Shown here: positions 12,430 through 26,090 of the stretch, one piece after another | How the letters are laid out: every line of letters begins with the position of its first letter | Position numbering within the stretch: the stretch's first letter is position 1 | NCBI GenBank assembly: GCA_900380265.1 | Contig: LR025083.1 | Location: 1,178,001-1,242,000 of the forward strand | Direction: 5' to 3' | Length of the DNA: 64,000 nt | Source: Serratia symbiotica | Lineage (GTDB): Bacteria > Pseudomonadota > Gammaproteobacteria > Enterobacterales > Enterobacteriaceae | Translations under genes and position numbers: made by a program | The notes under the pieces: generated by a model | What the model was told of the DNA's origin: nothing | What the model saw: only the letters and a program-made list of their open reading frames with translations | Databases searched by the model: none

Positions 12430-13260
12430 GGCTAACTAGCTAAAGCCTTAATACTGACGCTGATCTCAATGGATCGTTCTGCATATTGACGAAGTTGAAC
12501 GTGCAATAGGGCGCAATGCAGAGATGACCAAGTGTCTTAAATATGATAACCCTCTTAACCGCAGCGTAGAGTATTTACAACAGTTATGCATCCCAACTCT
12601 TGTGTCTAATGATTATGAGTTTATGCTAAGGATATCATATGTCCGTAAAATTCAAGAATCAGTCGATTGAAATAGAGTGCATCGAGAACGTGGATAACCA
12701 GCTTGTGTTCTTGTACGTTAAAGGGATGACACCCTAGCAAATCATCGCTACTGAAGGAAAGTACGATATGTAGATATCCCCGCAGACGCTGATATCTAAA
12801 ACTATAGGTGTGCTGCATCAATACTAATTTTTCGGTAAAACAAACCTCTTAATCTACTAGACCCATTGTTAGTTTTAACTGTATTGTTCTAAAAAGTTGC
12901 GACGGTGGCAGCGTGGTTAATAAAGTCATATCCCTCGCGATGGTCATTAATTATGGCAATTAATAGTGAGAGTCAGAAAGAATTGTCTGGTATAAAACTA
13001 GTAGAAAAGAGATGCTAAAATTCTGGCTCAGTCTGCTAACAGCCCTAAAAATAGGGCCTGCCTAATTTAATAAATAAGATTTTTTATTAACAACAGACAC
13101 TAATCTCTAGATCAGTCATAGGCTGTGTAACAACCTGACATTGCTCTGTTAGGAACACACTAAAACCGTCACTACTGACTTATAGCCGGTATGCATATCA
13201 GTACCAACGCAATTAGAAACCGTGATGCTGTCAAGATACCTCTTCGGGTGCCAGGCGATG
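12430..13260 (+). mobile_element. decayed IS256-family transposase
   Basis: Several plus-strand blocks match IS256-family (mutator-type) transposases in order. EVERAIGRNAEMTKCLKYD (from about 12490) resembles the N-terminal segment LERAL-x-AEM-x-x-HLGYD. FLYVKGMTP-stop-QI then KYD...ISP-x-LISK (12700-12800) match the SLYAKGMTTREI and DADVSP-x-LISKV segment. AINSESQKELSGIKLVE and MLKFWLSLLTAL (12955-13050) match [31 protein letters not shown], just past the catalytic-core aspartate. TTDL-stop-PV near 13175 may match TADLKPIYQ. Stops and frameshifts between blocks make it inactive. I could not identify terminal inverted repeats or a target duplication. It is the only mobile-element trace I can support in this window. 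Confidence 0.72.
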
Positions 13261-15407
13261 AAGGCCTGCAGATCAGAAACTAGCGGGCGAGCTTAAATCC
13301 TCACTGCCTCTTCGGCTGTCGCCTCACACCTGCTAGGCAATCAACAGCGCGCATATCATTAAGTCGCTCGATACCCTTATCCGAGGAAATGTTGAAAGCG
13401 GAGACATACCGGATTAACGACTCGTTGATAAAATTTATTGATCTCGATGTCAATCATTTGTTTAAAAACAGAATATACTGTTATTAGTATTCGTGGCGAG
13501 CCATAACTAATTTTATTAGTGAGTGTGGTGAACGCCCGATCGGTCACATTTAATGTGGTTAAAGTTACATAGAATTATTTACAGGATAATAAGAGTTTTC
13601 TCCCAGCTATTCATACCTCCAGTGAGGTCTATAACCTTATATAATATTTTTTCGGATGCTGAGGTCAATGAACTTACTCAAAACACCTTTACAAGCTATG
13701 ATATAAATATATCAATATAATATTATAATCTATTAATATTCTTATTAATGGCAGTTGTACATCTATTCGATGCGATTTATTTCATCTTGAGATCGACTGT
13801 CGGCTAGAGACACCCCCTATCTGAATCACTAATACATCACGATGAAAGGCATAGATAAGATCCAGAAAATTCGCCTCATTCCTTCTGAGGAGTGCTCGAC
13901 CATAACCTGCATTAACCAGGGTTAATTACCTATTCGAATATTACCTAGTGATTTAGGCATGCCGGCTTCCAGACGGTTTTTGAGATGTATGCGTGTATTA
14001 GTGCAAGCCCCTACTACATTCTATATACCAAGTTTGTGGTTAAACCAAAGACTTATTGCGTACGGATATGTTATAATAAAAACTAAATCTAATTTCATGG
14101 TTATCATTTATGCACAGTAACTAGTCAAAATGCATTTATTTTCTTCACAGCACTCAGTTGCGAGTGGTGGTAACTTCCGTCAAAAACCTAACGAGCAAGA
14201 AAAGGCGAATGCGGATGTTGATCCTTTTTGGCCTTCCCATTTGCTCACATCACGATCGCTTTACCGCTGTCCTATGGCTTCCTGAATCATGTTCGCTTTG
14301 AGTTACTCTTAGGTTTTTTCTTGAAAAGAAACATGCCCTATTTAAACCCTTTTAGGTAGGCAATCCGGGATTGGTATCTGGCTCGGCAAAGCGTTCGCGG
14401 CATTTCTGAAAATGACAATTGCTCATGCTATTAGCGAGTCGCCATTTATTGGCTATTTTACCCTTATCTTATTTAAAGATGCCGAAATTTGCTGTTCGGT
14501 AAAGGTGATGTATTTATAAAATATCCTTTTTGGTTATTAGAAATTTGACTTATAAACACAAGCTTATGTTATTGAATTATATTATCCACCTAACTATTGT
14601 TTTATTTATGATGATGTAGATTTAATATTAAATACCTGAATTAGAGCTATCAATATTATTCCTCTAGTTTTTAAAATAAAGATTCTGGGAATTTTATCTG
14701 AATCACATGGTAGATTGAATTTATTTTAATCCTTGTCTATATAGACAACACATGAATTGATTTATGACGTATTGTGCCTCTAATCTCTTTCTTCTTTTAA
14801 AGAGATTGATGTGAGCATCATAATTTATAAAATATAGCTGCATTATACATTATCATATATTGATTTCATTCTCTCTACTCTCTTTGCAGAGAGATTTATT
14901 TCACAACCTTAATGTTGAAAGTGAAATTTTGCGTGCATATTTAGGTTTCGTTTATTAATAAATTTAGTATATGTCATATAGCAATATATGGATTTGTAAT
15001 CTGTTATTCACAAGAGGGTATATATCAACATGGCTTATTCTATATAACACCTATTTTATAACACTCAAAATAAATAATAAAATTATGATTACTTGAATAT
15101 GATATTCTATCAGTATGTCTTTATTCAATAATCACCGTACCTGACTATAGATTATTCGGAGGTATAATTTTATAGATATGTTATAGATATCTATATTTTA
15201 GGTACTTTACTACCTAAATATAATATTAGGTGAATCACTTTTCTAAATCAGGTTTGTTCCTAAATATTATTTTATTGTATATTCAACATGTTATAAATTG
15301 TTGTCTGAAATGCACTGATGTGTTCAGTAAGTAAATAAAGGCTTCTTGGCCTAGTTATATAATTTTGACACTCTATTTTGAACAGCTTTCTTTTGGGAGG
15401 AATGTTT

Positions 15408-15530
15408 ATGGAGCTGCGAAGCAGATACTTTAATAGAATGTGTTTTTATAAATACAAGCACGTATTCTGCGAGATATATAAAAATAAAATTCATTTACAC
15501 ATTAAAATATTATGTTCTTACCTGTTTTAG
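15408..15530 (+). CDS. candidate 40-residue ORF with strong ribosome binding site
   Basis: I do not recognise this product. An ATG at 15408 lies a few bases after TTTGGGAGGAATG, a very strong Shine-Dalgarno sequence, and a TTGACA hexamer occurs at 15365-15370 without a good -10. The frame runs 40 codons to TAG. It encodes a basic, Tyr/Phe/Cys-rich peptide beginning MELRSRYFNRM with no clear membrane segment or known motif. It lies in the first AT-rich island. It could be the surviving 5' end of a decayed foreign gene, or chance. The purine-rich signal placed just before a start is the only argument for it. Confidence 0.2.
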   Translation: MELRSRYFNRMCFYKYKHVFCEIYKNKIHLHIKILCSYLF

Positions 15531-16348
15531 TTGAGTTATATTAATGATTTTAGTAAACACTTTCCAGTGAATAGGTTAATTCCATGCCTCTACAATCATA
15601 CGGGACCTTCCCTTAAAGGAGACCTTTAAAATAAACATAATAAATTGAATTACTTGGAAAGTTAAACTAGAAAATAATTCCGTAAAATATGATTTATATG
15701 TTTAATACAAATTTTTATATCAAGATCCTGGCTGTCTTTTTATCGCTTTTGGCCCCTAGATCTTCTACCTGTGCCAGAAGGCAGAATAAGTGCTTAACTA
15801 TGTTCGTGCATACACCAAATTTCGTTAAAATTTAGCACTTTCATTGAATCATTAAATATCACTAAACCTAGTGCTGGCGATAATGTAAACGGGTTCCTTA
15901 AATATTTTTAATCTACAAATAATTCGACTCTAGCTTCTCTATGTTAATCAAGTTTAGCGCATAACTTGGCCATCGAGCCAATAGTTCATTTTTGTCTCTC
16001 TGAGACCAGAAACGGGAGTACAGTTTGAATCTCTGAATCTTTCACTTGGTTATTACTTGTCATGTCTTCAAAAATATTTATACCCTGTCGTTTTAAGCGT
16101 ATGCCGCTAAGAATGCAGATTTTGTCCACCAGCTACGCACTAGGGTACCTAACTCAGCTACTGTATCCGTTCGCTGAAAATACAAACTAATATCTAGGAG
16201 AGAGAGGAAGTGATCGTGGTATTTAGATTATGTTTATGAGTGTAAACTAGAGCAACGTTACAAGGGCAGAATTCAACCCATGCTGGCTATGAGAAGCCTT
16301 TAAACTTGGCTGGACCTAAATTCGATTAAATAGAGACATCACTTATTA

Positions 16349-16378
16349 ATCCTTTAAAATAAAGGATCATTATTTTTT
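16349..16378 (+). terminator. possible relic intrinsic terminator
   Basis: ATCCTTT (16349-16355) pairs with AAAGGAT (16361-16367) around a 5-base loop, and a run of six T lies at 16373-16378. No gene is recognisable upstream, so this is probably left from a lost gene. Confidence 0.35.
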
Positions 16379-19300
16379 CTACTATAGATGACACGAGAGC
16401 ACGAGAGAAACTTCCAATCACTTAACTAGACTTACCACTATGTCTTTAACTACTAGCAGCTGCTCAAAATATTGCTTTTGTACCCTTGTGTTTAATTTAC
16501 ACTATCTTAGTAGCCGTATTTTAGCTAATCCACCAGTGTCCAAAGTGGCGTGATCCGGGGAATAGTGGTAATCAGGTATACGCCCAGTCCTCCGTTTTAT
16601 TTGGTTGTACGATGACTTCATACTCTATGATTGCATATGGGTGCGATCTAGTCTTACTTCTTAGTGTCTAAATCGCCCGCTCTCTGTGGAGTAAACTAGG
16701 TGGTTGATATCCTGTTACATCAGGTTATCCTGGAGCCCACCAACTGGAATATCGGCTACAATCATATGCAGATTGATAATTTGTATCATTGGATGGCCGA
16801 TTCCCACGTTAGTTAACGGCCGATACTAGAGCTGGTATTATGATGCGCGGTTGATCGCCATCAGCGCTACGAGCCAACTGGATTTCAGATCGTAATAGTG
16901 GATGCCGCCTGTTATCCGCATTGAGTTTCTGCGCAGCATGGCCGCTACGCGGCTATACATTTAAGTGCAATAGCCTGTAAATTCTCCTACTCCTATTCGG
17001 TTAGTAAGTTTACAGCAGTAATGCCGGCACATCAAACAGCGCCTCTTGAGAGGTCCTACCATACCGAGCCGTCGATAGCATCGGTGTTAAATATCAGCAC
17101 AACAGCTTATCTACTCTGGCTATCGATTTGACGGTAGTATTGGAATATCATAGCATTTCCACTCGAGGGAACGTTAAACGTAAGTGCATGCAGGTTACGT
17201 ATCAAGTGTAGTCTAAATAAGAAGTATATTTGTTCCTCCTTGTAGTGTCTAAATCTTGAGACAGATTTAGTTAGGCAGTGAGTTGCAGTGTCCTTGTATT
17301 TGTATAGGCTACTGTAGTGATGCTTGCCGATTGTCTGACGGTAATATGTGACTTTTGCTTACACTGAATTTCTGTTTCCTTCTGTAAAGAAGGCTTTTAT
17401 TAACCGATCGACTACCAAGCTTCCCGCCGAATGATAGGTTCTCCTCTCGTCCTAGTAGCACCTACGTTAGCCGTTATATGGCACAGGTTATACAGGGTGG
17501 CGGGTATTCTATGTGAGTTATTCACTCCATTATGACTGAGAAAGAAATCTGAGCGGTTCATCTAGATTCCTAATTTCTTATAGTTTTAGGTGTAATTAAA
17601 ATACTAACAGATATTATTTCGAATCGTAATCTATCAGTCGGTAGTTAAACAGTAAAAGTTAATTATATAAAGCTCTGCGGAGCTATTATACAGATACAGT
17701 TCAATATAGTAATTAGAATAAAAGCCTATGTCTTCAGTGTGATTAGCTCGCGCTTTTATCATATTTCCCTCATTATTGTTTTCAATACCTCTTTCTTTAT
17801 GCCTCATAGGTACATATTTAGGAAATATAAGATAATGAAAGTTATTTGATAAAATGGCGTGATACTCGATTTAAAAATCGATCGATATCATGTTATTTCT
17901 TATTTTATGTCAGGCATAACTAAATGCTATAATAGAATTGTAAATCTATAATTTAATTAATAAATTATGCAATATATCTATATTAAATAATTTTTATAAA
18001 CTGGATCATAAATCACAGATAGTTTATAAGATTATTTATCAGAAGCCATTATCTCATTAACAAATGTATAATAACAGATAAAATAATATAAATACAGGAA
18101 TTTTTTAATTAACTTTTGATTGAATACAAGTTAAACTTGATTCAACATCATCTGCAGCCATACAAGAATTTTTCTTTAATAAGATCTTGTGCCCTAGCAG
18201 GGCTGCCATATTTTATATGGCATCATTAATACCTACTTAATATAGTAACTGAGTTGATCTATAAATAAAATTAAACACATTTCATGTTAAGTATATGAAA
18301 TTTCAAGCCTCATTATTATAATGTTATTACATGACTTCAGTACTGGAATATTATTTAAATTTTATTTTAATAAAATATAAGATTTAATTATTATTAATTA
18401 GTTGATGCGGGATGTGGTCTTGACATGAGGTGGTATTTGGAATAGGAAATAGCGATCTAGAAATTGGCTCGACAGCGGATATAGGCTATTAAAAACTCAT
18501 ATTTATTACCAGTAATAAATATTATATAAATAAATTTATTTATTATTGTAAACACAAGGTTTGGCGCTTGTGGGTTTCGGTGAAGTATCAAAATACTTTT
18601 ATATAATCATTTATATTTACTTGAGAATATAAAATAAAACAGTATCGGTGATTGATACAGGTAAACATCGCCGTTTCTTTTTACGTGGTATTATTTAAAT
18701 AGACTTTATCATACACACCTATATCAAATTATTTGAATAACCAATGAGTTATAGTTTCAGATATAGGCTAATTTTGAGAAGTATCTAAATACTGATATTT
18801 TATGGAGGTAAAAGGAGTATTCTGGTTTAGTTCGTAAGCAGTATGGCGAGAAACGCTAATATCTATATAAATAGTAATGACTTACCGGAGCCGCTTAAGC
18901 TAATGATCCAAATAGGTTTTCTCCACTTTTAAAGTTAACTCATCCGATAATGTGAATAGCCGATTATCGCTGCTAATAATAAGAATGAGAATTAAATATA
19001 CTAGAAAAACTCTTTTTACCGCGGTTCCTTGCGAAGCAACCTATTACGGATTTTACAATATAAAAATAATTATAAATAATACACTCTTTCTCCCGCTCAT
19101 GATAATTTTTATATTATTAAGATTAATATAAACCTTCGTAAGGTTTATTACGTTTTAGCGGGTAATAAGAATTGTATTTATTACCTATTTTGTAGCCTGC
19201 CTAAACAATAATTTTAAAAATTACACATTAAATTTATCAGTGAATAAACTAATGCCCACGTTTGACCCGCTAATAATTTGCACTATAGATAGTATAATTA

Positions 19301-19769
19301 TTATACTCATACTTAATGCATGCAGTTAACCACAATTGTTTAAGATCAAATTGATTTTTAGATAGCCTAAAGTAGATTATGTTATCTGATTGCTAAGAGT
19401 TATTCGAATTAATACCACATAATAGAATAAAGAACTGAAATAATATTTTCCCTTCGAATTGATATATATTGAAAATTTATTGTTTCTAGCATCGCATAAT
19501 TTTATTGGAGAATGAGCGCGTGATAAAGCCTTATACATACCTAAATTTAGTAATAGCAAATAGCATAAATCACACCACTCCTAATCATGTTAGACATGAA
19601 CTCAATAAAATAACCATTTTATTTATACTGCTGTTTTTATATTATAATAGAAATATTAGTGATAATCTTTCACATATTTTCTCAGTACAGGTTCTGAAGA
19701 AATAAGATCTTGTGTCTACAAAATAAATTTCAACAATAAAGTAATGAGTGCCGTTGTATTAAATTAGTT

Positions 19770-19806
19770 CATAATCAGATTATTATGACATAATAATCTG
19801 ATTATG
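19770..19806. repeat. perfect 18+1+18 palindrome
   Basis: CATAATCAGATTATTATG (19770-19787), a single central A, then its exact reverse complement (19789-19806). GTT at 19767-19769 can pair further with AAC at 19109+700 (19809-19811) past a two-base bulge. No T-tract follows. The palindrome lies in the second AT-rich island, about 680 bases downstream of the lapB stop, with no adjoining gene. Confidence 0.85.
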
Positions 19807-20485
19807 TGAACGAACAGTTTTAATATCTGACTTTATTTTATGGTTTGCTTGTTAATAACCGGCAGTTAACGCCTTAAGTTTCTTTACTGATTAAATATTT
19901 AAAATAATGTTAAAGCAATCTATTAGTATTTGAGGTTCTGTATTGTAAGAGAAAATAGAATTACGCATAACTTCATGATACTATTTAAGGTAGTGTTGCA
20001 GTAATTAAATTTCCGTAGTGTTCCTTGGCCATTTCAGTACTTTATATATATAATTAATGAGGTGAATAGCTATTTTTATGAAATGACACAACAACAGATA
20101 GAATCATATAATAATAATTATATTAACTGCAATCATGAAGTTCATCTATCATGACTATTAAAGTGTATATTCATAATTTAGCTATAGCTAAATATATTAA
20201 TCAAAGATTACAATCATTATGTAAGTATATTGCAAATAAAGAGTTAAATTTTAATAGAAATCCTGGTGTAACATCATTATCAATTCCATGCAAAGTTAAG
20301 TGAGTTAGTTGTTCAAAAACAATAGTGTATGTTGCTCAAGAGGCTGATGCGGTCTGAGCCTATGACATCTCATGAATGAGGGCAATAAAACCTATGATCA
20401 CCATTCAACCTATCTCTACTTGTTATCGCATTTCTTGCGCAATGGCAAAGCAGCAACTATTTTAATTAAGTGAAATTTTTTACAT

Positions 20486-21658
20486 TTACTGACCATCAAA
20501 GCCACGTATCGGTTTGACAGACGCCCAACTCCGGCACGATGGGCAGTGCCAATAAAGAGAGTGGGCGGTAAACCCACATTTATGGCACCGATAACGCGGC
20601 TTTGTGCGTATCTGTTCTTCAACCATGTGACGTAATAACAGCAAACTCTCCTTTGCCCGACTATCTTTGGAGTCTGCCAAATGGTACTCCATCAGCCTAT
20701 AAAACACATGCATAGTAGGATGGCGTTGCAATTGTCGGTTGATATACGCATGCACCACATCGCACCCTTCAAATTGTTCGATAATCTCTGCTAGCATTAA
20801 TTCAGCAGTTGCACCGCAATTCTCCTCTACACAACGTTTAAGGAAACCGGTCCAACCCTGTTGCTGATCCGGGCAATGCTGATAGCATTGGTGGAGCATC
20901 TGTAAAGTCTCACTCACTAATTCTTTATCTTGACTCAGAACTCGTTGTAGCGATTCGACCGCTTTTTGGTACTGATGTTGTGCCATATAAATACGACCAT
21001 ACATGATGGATACACGGGCGCATTGCTGATCTGCAGAGGCGGCACGCTTTAGTAGAGCTAGTGCTTGGTCGAGATCATCATTACTCAACGCCTGCAATGC
21101 CAGTTCACAGTAAAAATGAGCGATCTTAATATGCTGCTTGTCCATACCTAGCTTGACCAACTTTTCCGCTACGTCAATCGCTTTTATCCAATCACTAGTA
21201 GCCTGATATATAACCAGTAGTAGTTGTAGAGCCGATATTCGGAACTCTTCTTCGTCAATTAGTTGACTAAATAAGTCCTCCGCACGGTCATACATACCGG
21301 CTGACATGTAATCTCGACCCAATTGTTGCACTGCTAACAGGCGCTGCTCAAATGTGAGTGATGCGCTTTCTATCAATCCCTGATGGATGCGAATAGCGCG
21401 GTCAACCTCACCGCGTGAACGAAACAGGTTACCCAACGTCAGATGAGCTTCTAGGGTATTACTGTCCTCTTTCAACATATCAAGAAACAAATCAACCGCC
21501 TTATCTCGCTGATCGGAAAGAAGAAAATTCACCCCGGCAACATACTCGCGTGATAGACGATTAGCCTCCTTCTGCTTATCCTGCTGAGCACTCCTGCGGC
21601 CCATGTACCAACCATACCCGGCAGCCAAAGGAAGCAATAGAAACAGCAGCTCTAGCAT
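20486..21658 (-). CDS. lapB: LapB, lipopolysaccharide assembly protein B
   Basis: LapB (formerly YciM) is an inner-membrane-anchored cytoplasmic protein. It works with FtsH to control LpxC turnover and hence LPS synthesis. The start at 21658 gives 390 residues (E. coli 389) beginning MLELLFLLLPLAAGYGWYMG, a single N-terminal membrane anchor; an upstream in-frame ATG would add 19 residues that overlap lapA and match nothing. Tetratricopeptide repeats fill the middle. A C-terminal rubredoxin-type metal site has C358-x-x-C361 and C372-x-x-C375. The start lies 7 bases after the lapA stop, and its ribosome binding site AAGGAA is inside the end of lapA, so the two are co-translated. pyrF, usually next downstream, is not detectable. 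Retention implies that LPS is still made, or was until recently. Confidence 0.96.
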   Translation of the reverse strand: MLELLFLLLPLAAGYGWYMGRRSAQQDKQKEANRLSREYVAGVNFLLSDQRDKAVDLFLDMLKEDSNTLEAHLTLGNLFRSRGEVDRAIRIHQGLIESASLTFEQRLLAVQQLGRDYMSAGMYDRAEDLFSQLIDEEEFRISALQLLLVIYQATSDWIKAIDVAEKLVKLGMDKQHIKIAHFYCELALQALSNDDLDQALALLKRAASADQQCARVSIMYGRIYMAQHQYQKAVESLQRVLSQDKELVSETLQMLHQCYQHCPDQQQGWTGFLKRCVEENCGATAELMLAEIIEQFEGCDVVHAYINRQLQRHPTMHVFYRLMEYHLADSKDSRAKESLLLLRHMVEEQIRTKPRYRCHKCGFTAHSLYWHCPSCRSWASVKPIRGFDGQ

Positions 21659-21665
21659 TGAAGGC

Positions 21666-21968
21666 TCATTCCTTTTTTGTGATAGGCTGCACAAATAGCT
21701 TTTCAGTCTGTTCAAGTTGCAGCATTAGCTTTTTAATTTTGCGTTTGGCACGACTCAGGATCAAGCGAGTGCGCAGATAGAAAATGGCGAAAATGACACA
21801 TCCAAAAATAAAACCGATACAAAAAATCATAGCCAACAAGGCTGAGACTTGATAGTCGCCTTTGGCAATTAAATAATTAATCGTTATCACCTGATCGTTA
21901 TGCATACTGAAGGTGAGCGAAATAACGAAAATCACTAAACCAAATAAAAAAATCAGTAAGTATTTCAT
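21666..21968 (-). CDS. lapA: LapA, lipopolysaccharide assembly protein A
   Basis: LapA (YciS) is a small inner-membrane partner of LapB in the control of LPS synthesis. The frame encodes 100 residues (E. coli 102), with two hydrophobic segments at about 1-20 and 40-65. These are followed by a basic, coiled-coil-prone tail (RAKRKIKKLMLQLEQTEKL) typical of the family. The ATG is preceded by GGGAAGAAT, a good ribosome binding site. lapB follows 7 bases after the stop, so the two form one operon. The 5' neighbour in relatives is pgpB, which is not recognisable here. A GC-rich hairpin lies about 80 bases upstream. Confidence 0.93.
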   Translation of the reverse strand: MKYLLIFLFGLVIFVISLTFSMHNDQVITINYLIAKGDYQVSALLAMIFCIGFIFGCVIFAIFYLRTRLILSRAKRKIKKLMLQLEQTEKLFVQPITKKE

Positions 21969-22045
21969 ATTCTTCCCATACAGCTGAGTGGTTTAGATGA
22001 AGGATTACAACAAATGCATTCCTAACTATTAAGTTAGCATTTACC

Positions 22046-22074
22046 ATCGTTTCTGGGAAACCCCGGGAAACGAT
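22046..22074. repeat. hairpin upstream of lapA
   Basis: ATCGTTTC (22046-22053) and GAAACGAT (22067-22074) pair perfectly, and GGG/CCC can pair inside around AAA. No T-tract follows. It lies 78 bases upstream of the lapA start and could be a leader hairpin or the relic terminator of the lost pgpB. Confidence 0.55.
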
Positions 22075-23204
22075 AAGACTACATATTTACTCATATTTCC
22101 GCGTATAAATACCCAAAACACTGTTTAAAACAGTAAATGTTCTAATTTTTAAGTCAAAAAACACATAAGCATAGAATAGAGTCATCAGCGAGTAATACGT
22201 CTTATTCAGAAGTTGATGCTGTAGGTAGCAACGACATCATTACTTAATAATTTTTCCTCCCTAATTCCAAGACCTATACCCTTTAAGCGGTATAAATAAC
22301 TCGTAGGCCACTATGCCAACCAGACGGTTTATGCGCTCTAGCGAAGTGTTCAACCTAATAATGAGTAAATTACCTAGCAATACATCTGATAAGACCTTCT
22401 GGCAATAGCATCAGTAGAGCTATGGCTTGTAGCGGCGTTGTGACCTTCATAACTGAAGATTCCGGACCGCCAGGTAACAGCGCTAAGGTATATACCTTTA
22501 TAGGTAAACAAACTAGTAGTAAACTACTAATGCCTAGTGAATTAACGTAGTAGCGGGGTTCCCGGTTTCAGAAACGTTCTTAGTCATGCAGTACATAAAC
22601 AACAAAGTATTCCCATCAAAGTTGTGATGTTGTTGAGCAAAATAATAAATAGCTAAAGTTCTCGCACCTATTCTTTGCGTATCGATTCTAATCCTGAACC
22701 CATTAATTTCACAGAGGAGATAAATATTAGCAGCCTGGTGGCTGTCTCGGAATGTAAGCGTAAGTAGCGCAGGACCAGGCCGTGATCAAATCCTACTAAG
22801 GGATCCAGATAGTGTCATGATAGTCTCAATAACCTAATAAAATCCTTTCAGCAGCGATTCACAGCTGCTATGGTCAGTAATGATACCCGGATACATAGAT
22901 CAGAACTGGAATGATAATCAGGATCAACTTCCTGATATACGTTGTGTTATTTTTTGGAATCCTTTCACACTTAAGCCTGATCTCGCAGAGAGATCGATGA
23001 ATAGTACGCGAAAAAAATTAGATTAAAGTAAAAAAAATAGGCTTTCAATAATATTATATGCTGGGCTTATAACCATGGCCAATTAGAGATTGTGGGAAAT
23101 AACTGAAGTTTAATGAAAGAGAGCCTCGTATATCACGTTTTAGTGCTGGTCAGTTCACTGAACCGGAGGTAGGATGCGTAAAAAAAATAAAATAGGATGT
23201 ATTT
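22075..23204. other. gene-free stretch between lapA and ribA
   Basis: In E. coli this interval holds pgpB (phosphatidylglycerophosphatase B), divergent from ribA. I could not align any PgpB motif on the minus strand, so either the gene is eroded beyond recognition or another sequence lies here. No frame longer than 60 codons is present. The last 100 bases must contain the ribA promoter, but no clear -35/-10 pair is visible. Confidence 0.5.
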
Positions 23205-23822
23205 ATGGAAAATAACATGCAGCTTAAACGGGTAGCAGAAGCTAAATTGCCGACACATTGGGGCGATTTCCTGATGGTAGGATTCGAAGAGTTAGGCAGC
23301 TCTAATGATCATCTAGCGTTAGTTTTGGGGGATATCTCTGGCGAGATGCCGGTGCTGGCACGCGTACATTCTGAGTGTTTAACCGGTGATGCCTTGTTCA
23401 GCCAGCGTTGTGATTGTGGTTTCCAACTGGAAGCTGCCCTGGCGTATATCGCCAAAGAAGGACGTGGTATTCTTCTTTATCATCGTCAAGAAGGCCGTAA
23501 TATTGGCCTCTTAAATAAGATCCGTGCCTACGCTTTACAGGATAAAGGAGCTGATACTGTGGAGGCCAATTATCAGCTCGGTTTTAATGCGGATGAACGT
23601 GACTTCACCCTTTGTGCTGATATGTTGAAACTGCTAGGAGTGAACGCGGTGCGATTGCTAACCAATAACCCTCATAAGCTTAGAATTCTAAGCCAGTCTG
23701 GTATAAACATTACTGCCCGCGTGCCTCTGATTGTAGGCAACAATCCCAAAAATGCACGTTACCTTGCCACAAAGGCCACTAAAATGGGGCACCTACTGAA
23801 TTCAAAAATAAATCCGCTTTGA
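23205..23822 (+). CDS. ribA: GTP cyclohydrolase II
   Basis: RibA opens the GTP ring to form 2,5-diamino-6-ribosylamino-pyrimidinone phosphate, formate and pyrophosphate, the first committed step of riboflavin synthesis. The product is 205 residues (E. coli 196). The zinc ligands are C58, C69 and C71 in HSECLTGD and RCDCGF. The GTP-binding segment [20 protein letters not shown] and the LTNNPHK loop are intact. The start at 23205 has AGGATG eight bases upstream; the family's usual start is the next ATG, at 23217 ([11 protein letters not shown]), so the first four residues are uncertain. A few extra residues end the protein. The gene is convergent with cysB. An intact riboflavin gene in otherwise dead DNA fits a B-vitamin-provisioning or self-sufficient symbiont (inference). 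Confidence 0.97.
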   Translation: MENNMQLKRVAEAKLPTHWGDFLMVGFEELGSSNDHLALVLGDISGEMPVLARVHSECLTGDALFSQRCDCGFQLEAALAYIAKEGRGILLYHRQEGRNIGLLNKIRAYALQDKGADTVEANYQLGFNADERDFTLCADMLKLLGVNAVRLLTNNPHKLRILSQSGINITARVPLIVGNNPKNARYLATKATKMGHLLNSKINPL

Positions 23823-23832
23823 TATAAAATCA

Positions 23833-23865
23833 GACACTAAATTCGTAGTTGCAATTTAGAGTGTC
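23833..23865. terminator. hairpin between convergent ribA and cysB
   Basis: GACACT plus AAATT (23833-23843) pairs with AATTT, a two-base bulge and AGTGTC (23853-23865). It sits in the 67-base gap between the two convergent stops, where a shared bidirectional terminator is expected. T-tracts are weak. Confidence 0.45.
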
Positions 23866-23889
23866 ATTATGGGCATAGCCACTTATCGC

Positions 23890-26090
<2,201 letters not shown>

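Larger units (their letters stand above)
13261..20485. other. gene-free stretch with two AT-rich islands
   Basis: No recognisable gene. Two segments, about 14480-15720 and 17580-20470, are far richer in A and T than the rest. They carry many AT-rich palindromes, for example 14782-14807, 18204-18222, 18524-18541, 19128-19148, 19291-19307 and 19770-19806. The central part (about 15720-17580) has ordinary composition. In E. coli only pdeR, yciT, osmB, yciH and pyrF lie between rnb and lapB. The pyrF expected next to lapB is not detectable. Open frames of 60-66 codons near 19377-19705 overlap on opposite strands in AT-rich sequence and have no support. Confidence 0.55.

Noticed and set aside
20151..20303. 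50-codon plus-strand frame in AT-rich DNA just beyond the lapB end
   Set aside because: Weak upstream purines only, no recognised family; chance cannot be excluded.
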